From assembly GCA_004297985.1 (NCBI GenBank), contig SCRA01000051.1:1-35465 (forward strand): a DNA stretch of 35,465 bases. Reading direction: 5' to 3'. This document shows, in pieces, positions 1 to 6,884 of this stretch. Both the position numbers and the translations under genes were made by a program. Position 1 is the first letter of the stretch; each line of letters begins with the position of its first letter. This DNA is from a bacterium (GTDB lineage: Bacteria > Vulcanimicrobiota > Vulcanimicrobiia > Vulcanimicrobiales > SCRA01). The notes under the pieces were generated by a model. It had not been told where the DNA came from. It worked only from the letters and a program-made list of their open reading frames with translations, and did no database searches.

Positions 1-61
1 ATTTGAACCTGTGACCTCTGCGTCCCGAACGCAGCGCTCTACCAAGCTGAGCTACGCCCCG
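1..61 (-). tRNA. tRNA-Pro (CGG), 3' end cut by window edge
   Basis: Read on the minus strand, the acceptor 5' arm CGGGGCG begins at 61. It is followed by TA, a D-arm with GCTC/GAGC stem, and an anticodon stem CTGCG/CGCAG enclosing the loop TTCGGGA. The anticodon is CGG at positions 27-25, with G at position 37 as is usual for proline tRNAs. The T-arm begins (ACAGG TTCAAAT) but the last 15 or so bases, including the acceptor 3' strand, lie outside the window. It decodes CCG. It is divergent from the TrkA gene that starts at 126. Confidence 0.93.
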
Positions 62-125
62 ACAAAAACTCCCCGGTATTCGCACGGATAGGTGCGTTTC
101 CTTCAGCCGTCGTATCGCTGACCAC

Positions 126-770
126 ATGGAGTATGTCATCGTCGGCTGCGGGCGCACGGGAGCTGCGCTGGCACGCTTGCTCCTGGCCGAAGGGGCGAGT
201 CTGACGATGCTCGACCAGAATCCCGCGGCCTTCGCCGCCCTGGGCGACGATTTCACGGGGCGCCTGGAAGTCGGGACGGGTATCGACGAGGACGTGCTTC
301 GCCGCGCCGGTGCGGAGCTCGCCGACGGTCTGGCCGCCGTGACATCGGACGACAATCGCAACTTGATGTGCGCGCTGATCGCTCGCCGGCGCTTCGGCAT
401 CTTGCATGTGGTGGCGCGCATCAACGACCCCGCACGCGGCGAGCTGTACGACGACCTCGACATACAGACGATCTGTCCCACCTTGACGGCCGCCAAGCAG
501 ATCCGCGACGCATTGGGCGTCGACCGCCTCGAGCCGCGCGCCATCCGCGCGGAGATCGGCGCGGGCTTCTCCGGTCGCACCGTTGGCGAGCTCGCCGAGC
601 CGGGGCGCGTGGTGATCGGCTCGGTGACGCGGGGCGCGCACGCCTTCATCCCCACCCTCTTCGACCTTCTCGAGGCGGGAGACCGCGTCGTCGCGTTCGT
701 GGCGCCGGAAGCCGTCGAGAGGTTCGCGCGGCGGCTCTCCGGGGCCACGCCGACGGAGTCGCGACGGTGA
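126..770 (+). CDS. TrkA-family NAD-binding potassium-uptake regulator, first copy
   Basis: A 214-residue cytoplasmic protein with one RCK_N (TrkA-N) Rossmann domain followed by one TrkA-C domain (roughly residues 130-205). The nucleotide loop is GCGRTG (residues 7-12), and Asp30 at the end of the second strand is expected to hold the adenosine ribose of NAD(H). Such proteins gate Trk/Ktr potassium transporters in response to nucleotides. The length is that of a single RCK unit, about half of E. coli TrkA, which carries two units in one chain. The stop overlaps the GTG of the next gene (GTGA, 767-770), so the pair is translationally coupled. This recalls the CeoB/CeoC pairs of actinobacteria. 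No TrkH/KtrB membrane subunit is seen in the window. Confidence 0.88.
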   Translation: MEYVIVGCGRTGAALARLLLAEGASLTMLDQNPAAFAALGDDFTGRLEVGTGIDEDVLRRAGAELADGLAAVTSDDNRNLMCALIARRRFGILHVVARINDPARGELYDDLDIQTICPTLTAAKQIRDALGVDRLEPRAIRAEIGAGFSGRTVGELAEPGRVVIGSVTRGAHAFIPTLFDLLEAGDRVVAFVAPEAVERFARRLSGATPTESRR

Positions 771-1435
771 GGATCCTGATCGTCGGCGGCGGCAAAGTCG
801 GCACCTACCTGGCCAAGGCGCTCCTGGAGGAGCGACACGAGGTGTGCGTGGTCGAGAGCGAGCCGCGCCGGGTCCACGAGATGGCCAGCATCCTCGAGCG
901 CGACGTCGCGCTGCTGGGAGACGGCTGCCGCCCCGACGTGCTCGAACGCGCGGGGATCGATCGCGCCGATGTGCTGGTCGCCGACACGGGCGACGACGAG
1001 GATAATCTCGCGGTGGTGCTGATCGCGCGCAAACGCGCACGGCCGCCGCGCATCATCGCCCGCGTCAACAATCCCAGGAACGAGGCGATCTTCGAGTCGG
1101 TTGGAACGGATACCGTGATTCCCGCCACGGAGATCGTCTTGCGCGCGATCGCGCAGGAGATCGACGTCGAGCGCATCGCCCCGCTGATCACGTTGCGCAA
1201 GGGAAACCTCGCGTTGCTCAAGCTCTCCATTCCCGAGCGCTCACCGGCCTGCGGCAGCGCGATCTCGGATATCGGCCTTCCGCACGACTGCGTGATCGTG
1301 GCGCTGGAGCGCGATGGCGAACTATTGATTCCCTCTGGCGAGACGATCGTGGCGACCGGCGACACGATGGTGATCCTCGCCAAACCCGAGGCGCGCGGCC
1401 AACTCCGCGACAACCTCATCGGATCACAAGGATAA
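767..1435 (+). CDS. TrkA-family NAD-binding potassium-uptake regulator, second copy
   Basis: A 222-residue TrkA-N plus TrkA-C protein. The GTG start at 767 is chosen because the Rossmann strand begins immediately (RILIVGGGKVG) and the start overlaps the preceding stop by four bases. The frame is open further upstream, but that stretch only shadows the first trkA-like gene. The loop GGGKVG (residues 7-12) and an acidic residue at the end of strand two (VVESEP) fit NAD(H) binding. The C-terminal half contains the TrkA-C fold (LLIPSGETIVATGDTMVIL). It probably forms a hetero-oligomeric gating ring with its neighbour. The membrane transporter partner must be encoded elsewhere. Confidence 0.88.
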   Translation: MRILIVGGGKVGTYLAKALLEERHEVCVVESEPRRVHEMASILERDVALLGDGCRPDVLERAGIDRADVLVADTGDDEDNLAVVLIARKRARPPRIIARVNNPRNEAIFESVGTDTVIPATEIVLRAIAQEIDVERIAPLITLRKGNLALLKLSIPERSPACGSAISDIGLPHDCVIVALERDGELLIPSGETIVATGDTMVILAKPEARGQLRDNLIGSQG

Positions 1436-1461
1436 GGCCACACGGAGAAGGAGTACGCTAC

Positions 1462-2244
1462 ATGATTGCCACCTCGGAGAACCTCGCCCTCGCGCGTGAG
1501 GGCGGCATCCTAGAGATGACCCTCAATCGCCCTGAAAAGCGCAACGCGCTCTCGCGGCAGATGATGCTCGACCTGATCGCGGCGCTGCGCGCCGTCGCTG
1601 GCGACCGCGAGATCCGCGCCGTGATCCTGCGCGGCGAAGGCGTAGCGTTCTCCGCCGGCCACGACCTCCGTGAGATGCTGGACCGCGACATCAACGCCTA
1701 TCGCGAGATCTTCGACATCTGCTCGGAGCTGATGACCACCATTCAGAGCATCCCACAACCCGTCATCGCCGAGGTTGCCGGCGTCGCCACAGCAGCGGGC
1801 TGCCAGCTCGTGGCGACCTGTGATCTCGCGATAGCTGCCGCCGAGGCGCGCTTCGCGACGCCGGGCGTGCGCATCGGCCTCTTCTGCTCGACCCCGATGG
1901 TGGCGCTGACGCGCGCCATCGGCCGCAAGCGCGCCATGGAGATGCTGCTCACCGGCGATCTCGTACCCGCCGCGACGGCCGCCGAGTGGGGTTTGGTCAA
2001 CCGCGTCGTGCCGGCGAGCGAGCTGCGCTCGGCGACGCGCGCCCTGGCGAACAAGATCGCCGAAGCCAGCGGCTTCGTTGTCGCCTTAGGTAAGGCGGCC
2101 TTCTACACACAGATCGATCTCGATCAGCCCAAGGCCTACGCCTATACCAAGGAGATCATGTCGATGAACGCATTGGCCGCCGATGCCCAGGAAGGCATGG
2201 GCGCGTTCGTTGAGAAGCGCAAACCTACATGGTGCGGCCGCTGA
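1462..2244 (+). CDS. Enoyl-CoA hydratase/isomerase family protein, ECHDC3-like, lacking both catalytic Glu
   Basis: A 260-residue crotonase-fold protein, full length for the family, with a good ribosome site (GGAGAAGGAG) ahead of the ATG. The CoA/oxyanion-hole segments are present: SAGHDLREM (64-72) and VATAAGCQLVATCD (108-121). In classical enoyl-CoA hydratase two glutamates do the chemistry (E144 and E164 of the rat enzyme). Here the equivalents read GCQLV (Gln115) and TPGVRIG (Gly135). The segment FATPGVRIGLFCSTP closely resembles the eukaryotic ECHDC3 group, whose reaction is not firmly established. I therefore expect acyl-CoA binding, but not ordinary hydration. It is separated from the trkA pair by 26 bases and may be cotranscribed. 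Confidence 0.88.
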   Translation: MIATSENLALAREGGILEMTLNRPEKRNALSRQMMLDLIAALRAVAGDREIRAVILRGEGVAFSAGHDLREMLDRDINAYREIFDICSELMTTIQSIPQPVIAEVAGVATAAGCQLVATCDLAIAAAEARFATPGVRIGLFCSTPMVALTRAIGRKRAMEMLLTGDLVPAATAAEWGLVNRVVPASELRSATRALANKIAEASGFVVALGKAAFYTQIDLDQPKAYAYTKEIMSMNALAADAQEGMGAFVEKRKPTWCGR

Positions 2245-2544
2245 CGTAAGCGTCCTCCAATCGGCTGGAGTGCCGCTCGACGCCTGGCGAACCTTCCGGC
2301 GTACAGCTATGCAAACGCCGTCGTTGGCACTCCGTTTGGCGGGCGTCATCTGCACCTGATCGCCGGCAACGTCTTCGATCAGCACTCCGGCGATCGTAAT
2401 CTTATCGGCCAGGGCTATCCGCTGCCGCTCAACCGCTACGCGACGCCCGAGGACATGGCGCCTATCGTCGGCGCGGGCGCCACGGTGCTCTATCCGTTGG
2501 CGCCCCGCCGAATCGAGCTCACCTATCAGCTCGATCTACGCTGA
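2245..2544 (+). pseudogene. Remnant of a TonB-dependent receptor C-terminus
   Basis: The gap after the crotonase gene is not empty. The same reading frame stays open to a TGA at 2542-2544 and from about 2296 encodes a protein-like tail with beta-barrel character: SYANAVVGTPFGG, then HLIAGNVFDQHSGDRN, and finally a closing strand RRIELTYQLDLR. The pattern of alternating residues, an LxxxNVF-like turn and a terminal strand ending in an aromatic-free LTYQLDLR is that of the last strands of a TonB-dependent outer-membrane receptor. There is no plausible start codon and no upstream receptor body, so this is a gene fragment left by deletion or rearrangement. The family call is by appearance only. 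Confidence 0.55.
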
Positions 2545-2550
2545 ACAGGC

Positions 2551-3822
2551 TCACGATGGGTAGTTGAGGCGGCAGACGCGCGCGGCGTCGCCCTCCGGGA
2601 GTGCGACCCGCTCCCCCTCTTGACGGTCGACGATCTCCATGACATCGTACTTGTCTTGCGGCGTACCGTTGGGACGCAGCTTGCCGAACCAGACCGGCCA
2701 GATCAGCGAGTGGTCGATCTTGCGATAGGACGGCACGCCGTCCCAAAGCGACGGGAAGGTCGAGCCCTCGAGGGCGCGCGCGACTTTCACCGGGTCGGTG
2801 CTCTTGGTCTCGTTCATCGCCCAGAGTAGGCGATCCGTCGCCGTGTAACCGAAGCAGCTTCGCTCCGTAGCCGGCGTGCCGAAGCGCTTGCGCCACTCAC
2901 GCACGAAGTCAGCCGCTAGCGTGTTCTTCTTGGTGTAGACGAGATCACTGTTGTAGTACCACTCGCAGCCCCAGTAGCCCACGCGATACTCCGGCGGCAG
3001 CGCCCAAATCGACTCGAGCTCGGCGGCCCAACCCGCAACCGGAAATTTCTGGAGGAGCCCAAACGAGCCGGCCTGCTTCATGAAGTTGACGTAATCCTGA
3101 CCGGCGACGGTCACGATGATGACGTCGGGCTTGGCCGCCTCGATCTTCGTGAGATAGGGGCTGAAATCCGTGGTGCCCAGCGGCGCAAGATCGTTGGCGA
3201 CGATCGTGCCGCCGACTCTCTGCACCACGTCGGCGTAGCCGGCGGAGATGGAGTGACCGAAGGCGTAGTCGGGCGTGACCTCATACCAGCGCTTCCCAAA
3301 GAGCTTGGCGATCGAGAAGCCCGTGGCATGGCTCATCATCCAGGTCGTATGACAGGTCATGAACGTGCACCAATGGCAGTCCTTGCCGACGGCGTCGTCC
3401 GTATGGCCCCCTGCGTCGACGAACGGCACGCTCATCGACGCCGCCGCCCCGCTGACGGAGAGCGTGACGGCACTGCTCACCGTACCGACGAGCGCGGAGA
3501 CGTGCTCCTCGTTGACGAGCTTGCGCGCCTTCTGGACGGCGACGCCAGGATTGGTCTGGTCGTCCTCGACCAGTTTTTCGATCTTGCGCCCCATCACGCC
3601 GCCGCGCTTGTTCCACGCCTCAACGGCCATATCGGCGCCGCGCACTTGGTTGAGACCGTCGGCCCCATACGGGCCGCTCAGCGAATCGACTTGACCGATC
3701 TTGATCGTCTCGGCAGCCTCGCCGAGCTTTGGGATGAAGGCGGGAAATCCAGCGCCGAGCGCCGCCGCCGCGATGCCCGCGCCCTTGACGAAGGACTCAC
3801 GGGATATGCCGGGATCACCCAT
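2551..3822 (-). CDS. Branched-chain amino acid/amide-type ABC substrate-binding protein (LivK-like)
   Basis: A 423-residue periplasmic binding protein of the type 1 (Leu/Ile/Val or amide) class. It has an N-terminal export signal (SRESFVKGAGIAAAALG, residues 7-23) that resembles a Tat motif but lacks the second arginine. The mature part starts with the family hallmark TIKIGQVDSLSGPYG, followed by GADMAVEAWNKRGGVMGRKIE and the second-lobe segment KPDVIIVTVAGQDYVNFMKQ. An unusual cysteine-rich stretch, DCHWCTFMTCH, lies near residue 150. A strong Shine-Dalgarno (AAAGGGGG) precedes the ATG. No permease or ATPase genes adjoin, so the transporter partners and ligand are unknown. It is the last gene of the long minus-strand run. 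Confidence 0.85.
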   Translation of the reverse strand: MGDPGISRESFVKGAGIAAAALGAGFPAFIPKLGEAAETIKIGQVDSLSGPYGADGLNQVRGADMAVEAWNKRGGVMGRKIEKLVEDDQTNPGVAVQKARKLVNEEHVSALVGTVSSAVTLSVSGAAASMSVPFVDAGGHTDDAVGKDCHWCTFMTCHTTWMMSHATGFSIAKLFGKRWYEVTPDYAFGHSISAGYADVVQRVGGTIVANDLAPLGTTDFSPYLTKIEAAKPDVIIVTVAGQDYVNFMKQAGSFGLLQKFPVAGWAAELESIWALPPEYRVGYWGCEWYYNSDLVYTKKNTLAADFVREWRKRFGTPATERSCFGYTATDRLLWAMNETKSTDPVKVARALEGSTFPSLWDGVPSYRKIDHSLIWPVWFGKLRPNGTPQDKYDVMEIVDRQEGERVALPEGDAARVCRLNYPS

Positions 3823-3861
3823 CGAGATACCCCCTTTCGAGGCCGCTCGAATGCAATGACG

Positions 3862-3875
3862 GACTCACCTGAGTC
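3862..3875. promoter_or_regulatory. Perfect short palindrome upstream of the LivK-like gene
   Basis: GACTCA-CC-TGAGTC is a perfect inverted repeat centred about 45 bases upstream of the start codon at 3822. It sits in the 145-base gap behind the EamA gene. It could be an operator for the binding-protein gene. A six-base half-site can also occur by chance, and no matching regulator gene is adjacent. Confidence 0.25.
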
Positions 3876-3967
3876 GCAAGAAACGTGTACTGCGGCCTCC
3901 GGTGCTACTAGAGTGCACGAAAGGCTGCCTCGGCGCAAGAGGGGGCGCCGTGGTACCGATGCTTTGG

Positions 3968-4816
3968 TCAACGGGCGGCGATCAGCGCTACGCCGACGGC
4001 CGCGCAGGCAATCCCCGCCCACTGAATGCGCCCCAGGCGCTCGTGGAGGACGATTCTCGCCAGGAGCACCGTGCTGGCCGGGTAGAGTGAGGTGACCACG
4101 GCGGCGACCGCCAGCAGCGTCTGACGCAGCGAGAGCAGGTAGAGAACGTTCGCGCTCACGTCGCAGAGGCCGGCCGAGGCGATCGCCGCCAATGAGGTGC
4201 GCGCAGGGCGCAGGCTCCCGCGCGCCAGCCACGCGGCAACGGTGAGGAAGGGAACCGAGGCGCCGCGCGCGGCAACCGTCGGCCAGAGTGCCGACGTCGT
4301 TCCCAGCGCCGCGAAGAAGACGTAGAGCAGGCCGAAGCCCAAGCCCGCGCCGATCGCTTCGGGAAGACCGCCACGGCCCAAGCGCACCCCGCCATCGGGC
4401 AGATGCTCGTCGGGGCTGGCGGAGACGAGAACGACGGCAGCGACGGCCAGTGCGATGCCAAGCCACACCGCCGGCGGCGCGCGCTCTCCGCGCAACACGC
4501 CGACCAGAACCGGAAGCGCAATGGCTACGACGCCCGTCACGGGGGCAACGATGCTCATCCTCCCGATGGCCAGGCCCCGGTAGAGCAGCGCAACACCGAT
4601 CCCGCCCGCGACCCCGCCGAATCCCGCCATGATGAGGGCATGCGCCGGCGGGGGCGCCTCGCGGCTCAGCAGCGCCGCCGCGAAGATGCCGACGCCGCCG
4701 ATGAGCTGCGAAGTGACGACCACCGCCCAGACGCCGCTGCGCTTGCTGCTCAGCCCGCCGAAGAAGTCACCGGTGCCGTAGATCGCCGCGGCGGCCAGCG
4801 CCAACACTACCCCCAC
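3968..4816 (-). CDS. EamA/DMT-superfamily membrane transporter
   Basis: A 282-residue, very hydrophobic protein with about ten predicted membrane segments in two homologous halves, as in drug/metabolite (EamA) transporters. Typical features are AAAIYGTGDFFGGLSSKR in the first segment, ALLYRGLAIGRMSIVAPV closing the first half, and VVTSLYPASTVLLARIVLHERLGRIQWAGI in the second half. The start is a GTG, four bases after the stop of the multicopper oxidase gene, so it is probably expressed with it. The substrate cannot be told from the sequence. By context it might export a metabolite or metal-related compound linked to the redox cluster, but that is speculation. Confidence 0.88.
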   Translation of the reverse strand: MGVVLALAAAAIYGTGDFFGGLSSKRSGVWAVVVTSQLIGGVGIFAAALLSREAPPPAHALIMAGFGGVAGGIGVALLYRGLAIGRMSIVAPVTGVVAIALPVLVGVLRGERAPPAVWLGIALAVAAVVLVSASPDEHLPDGGVRLGRGGLPEAIGAGLGFGLLYVFFAALGTTSALWPTVAARGASVPFLTVAAWLARGSLRPARTSLAAIASAGLCDVSANVLYLLSLRQTLLAVAAVVTSLYPASTVLLARIVLHERLGRIQWAGIACAAVGVALIAAR

Positions 4817-4820
4817 GTCG

Positions 4821-6263
4821 CTAGGCGTAGTCGACTTCGGTCATCATACCATCCATCATATGGATATCGTTATGACAGTGGAGGAGCCATCGCCCCGCCG
4901 GAGACGTTGCGGAGAACCGCCATGTCATCGTACCGCCGTTCGGATCTACGAGTGAGGTGTCCTTGAACAGCGGATGGCGTAACGCATGACCGTTGATCTC
5001 CACGATCTCGAAGACATGGCCGTGGAGGTGCATCGGGTGGTGCATGTCGGTCTTGTTGGTGAAGCGCACTTCCACCCGATCGCCGCGGCGCACGGCGATC
5101 TTCTCGGTATTCGGCCAGGCGCTGCCATTCATCGTCCACCTGTCGGAGGCCCACTGCCCGCCGCCCAGCACGTAGGATCGCGAGACGTCGATGCGCCCGC
5201 CGGCTGGCCACGCCCCCACTGCCTGTGCGAGGCCGGCAAGCTCGTACGTGAAGTAGCGCACTCCCTCGAGCGCCGACGGTGAGCCTTGCGGCGTGGCATG
5301 CTCCATTCCCGGCGTATGCACGACGACGGCCTGCTCGAAGGCCATCGGATCCGCCGAGAGGCCCTGCAAGAGCCACGCTCCCGGTTTCGTAAACTCAACC
5401 CACGCGTCGTAGCGCTCGGCGACCCCGACGCGGAGCGCCTCCACGTTGACGGGCTGCGCGAGCGGATTGCCGTCGGCGTGAGTGACGCGCAGTACATGCC
5501 CGGCCAGACGAACGTAGCGCGTCTGCGTCACGTTCGCGTTGAGAATACGCAGCCGAACTCTCTGCCCTACCTGCACCACGATGGGCGACGCTTTCGGATA
5601 GGAGGCACCGTTGATGCAATGTGCGGCATACGCAATCTCGTCGCCCATCCTGTCATCGGGAGACATCGCCAGCAGCTCCGGCGAACCGAGAGGATCGACC
5701 ATCGGAGCGGTGCTCGTTCCGGCGAGCGCCGCCTCCACGCTGGCCGGCTTGGGAACGTCGTGGAAGACCAGCGCGATATCCTGATCGGCGCGCTCGTCGC
5801 GTGGATCCTCGACGACGATCATGCCGAAGAGCCCCAGGAGCGTCTGATGGCCCGCGTGGCTGTGATACCAGCGCGTGCCCGGCGGATCGGGGGTGTACTC
5901 GTAAACAAACGCGCCGCTGTCTGCCACGGGCACCTGCGTGACGTCGGGCACGCCGTCCATAGCGTTGGGTAGGATCATCCCATGCCAATGAATCGTGCTT
6001 GGCTCGCCGGTACGATTGACATAGCGGGCTCGCAGTCGTTGTCCATACCGAATGCGTAGGAGCGGCCCTGGTATCGAGCCGTTGTACGCCAAGCCCTGGA
6101 ACGAGATGCCCGGAAACGGTGCGAAGGTCAAGGGAGTCGCCGTGAGGGAGACGTCGACGACGTCGCTCGCGGCGGCCCGCGCAGCCAGCGGGGGCAGGGC
6201 CTGCACGACCATGGCGCCGCCGGCCAAGGCGAAGCCGCCCGCGATGAATGTCCCGCGCCTCAC
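4821..6263 (-). CDS. Three-domain multicopper oxidase (laccase-like), exported
   Basis: A 480-residue multicopper oxidase with all copper ligands visible: IHWHG (91-95), WYHSHAGH (132-139), HHPMHLHGH (408-416) and HCHNDIHMMDGM (462-473). The Cys463/His464 pair bridges the type 1 and trinuclear sites. Met473, ten residues after the cysteine, is the axial type 1 ligand. The N-terminus MRRGTFIAGG with a following hydrophobic run suggests Tat export, as expected for a cofactor-loaded enzyme. The start is GTG, nine bases after the cytochrome gene. The family oxidises phenols, Cu(I), Fe(II), Mn(II) or accepts cytochrome electrons while reducing O2 to water. No CueO-type Met-rich insert is seen. The substrate is open; context suggests an electron route through the adjacent cytochromes. 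Confidence 0.93.
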   Translation of the reverse strand: MRRGTFIAGGFALAGGAMVVQALPPLAARAAASDVVDVSLTATPLTFAPFPGISFQGLAYNGSIPGPLLRIRYGQRLRARYVNRTGEPSTIHWHGMILPNAMDGVPDVTQVPVADSGAFVYEYTPDPPGTRWYHSHAGHQTLLGLFGMIVVEDPRDERADQDIALVFHDVPKPASVEAALAGTSTAPMVDPLGSPELLAMSPDDRMGDEIAYAAHCINGASYPKASPIVVQVGQRVRLRILNANVTQTRYVRLAGHVLRVTHADGNPLAQPVNVEALRVGVAERYDAWVEFTKPGAWLLQGLSADPMAFEQAVVVHTPGMEHATPQGSPSALEGVRYFTYELAGLAQAVGAWPAGGRIDVSRSYVLGGGQWASDRWTMNGSAWPNTEKIAVRRGDRVEVRFTNKTDMHHPMHLHGHVFEIVEINGHALRHPLFKDTSLVDPNGGTMTWRFSATSPAGRWLLHCHNDIHMMDGMMTEVDYA

Positions 6264-6272
6264 GTCACGGCC

Positions 6273-6881
6273 TCATCCATCGACGGTGACGGGTACGTCC
6301 ATCGCCGCGCCCTTGCCGTAGCGCACGCGCACGATCCACGGACCTCCCATCGTGAAGCGGACCTTGGCCGCAACGACGTGCGGGTCGTCGGTCTTCTGCA
6401 AGGGCACCCAACCCGTGCCGTGCTCCCTCGCCCCCATCCGCATCACGGCCTCCACCTGAACGTCGCTCGGCGGCGTGCCGGAGAACGTCACGAGCACCGT
6501 CGCCTGATCGGTCGGCTCCGCGGGCACGATCTTTACGACCGGCTTCCCCGTGCCGCCGTCCAGCCCCGAGAGATAGGCGACCAGATCGGCGGCCTGCGCG
6601 TCGGTGAAGCCGAAATTGGGCATCGGCGCCTTGGGATGCTGGATCTTGTCGGCGACCTGAGCGGCGGTCAATCGCTTCTCGATCCCCACGAGCGCCGGAC
6701 CGATGCCACCGGTGAACCCCGCGCCGTGACAGCCCTCGCAGCCCGAGGCCTGCACGAGCTTTGCGCCCTGCGCGGCATCGCCCCCGGCGAAGGGCTCGCC
6801 GGCGGCACGCGCATGGACGACGGAGAGGGCAACGGCGGCAGCGACGGCGAGCAGCCCGGCAAACAGACGCAGGTAACGCAT
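6273..6881 (-). CDS. Periplasmic monoheme cytochrome c with C-terminal YtkA/FixH-like domain
   Basis: A 202-residue protein with signal peptide (about residues 1-27), one class I cytochrome c domain and an extra beta-sandwich domain. Heme attachment is at CEGCH (48-52). The likely axial methionine is Met87 in APMPNFGFTD, followed by the standard C-terminal helix ADLVAYLSGL. From about residue 115, the segment VKIVPAEPTDQATVLVTFSG through VRFTMGGPWIVRVRY resembles YtkA/FixH-like domains, found with copper and cytochrome oxidase assembly proteins. The gene lies three bases after the heme-barrel gene and nine before the multicopper oxidase gene. Inference: it carries electrons, and perhaps copper, between the outer-membrane cytochrome and the oxidase. 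Confidence 0.85.
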   Translation of the reverse strand: MRYLRLFAGLLAVAAAVALSVVHARAAGEPFAGGDAAQGAKLVQASGCEGCHGAGFTGGIGPALVGIEKRLTAAQVADKIQHPKAPMPNFGFTDAQAADLVAYLSGLDGGTGKPVVKIVPAEPTDQATVLVTFSGTPPSDVQVEAVMRMGAREHGTGWVPLQKTDDPHVVAAKVRFTMGGPWIVRVRYGKGAAMDVPVTVDG

Positions 6882-6884
6882 GAC

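Noticed and set aside
39-1040. Minus-strand open frame over the tRNA and the trkA-like genes
   Set aside because: It runs through the tRNA gene and is antisense to two proteins with clear Rossmann motifs.
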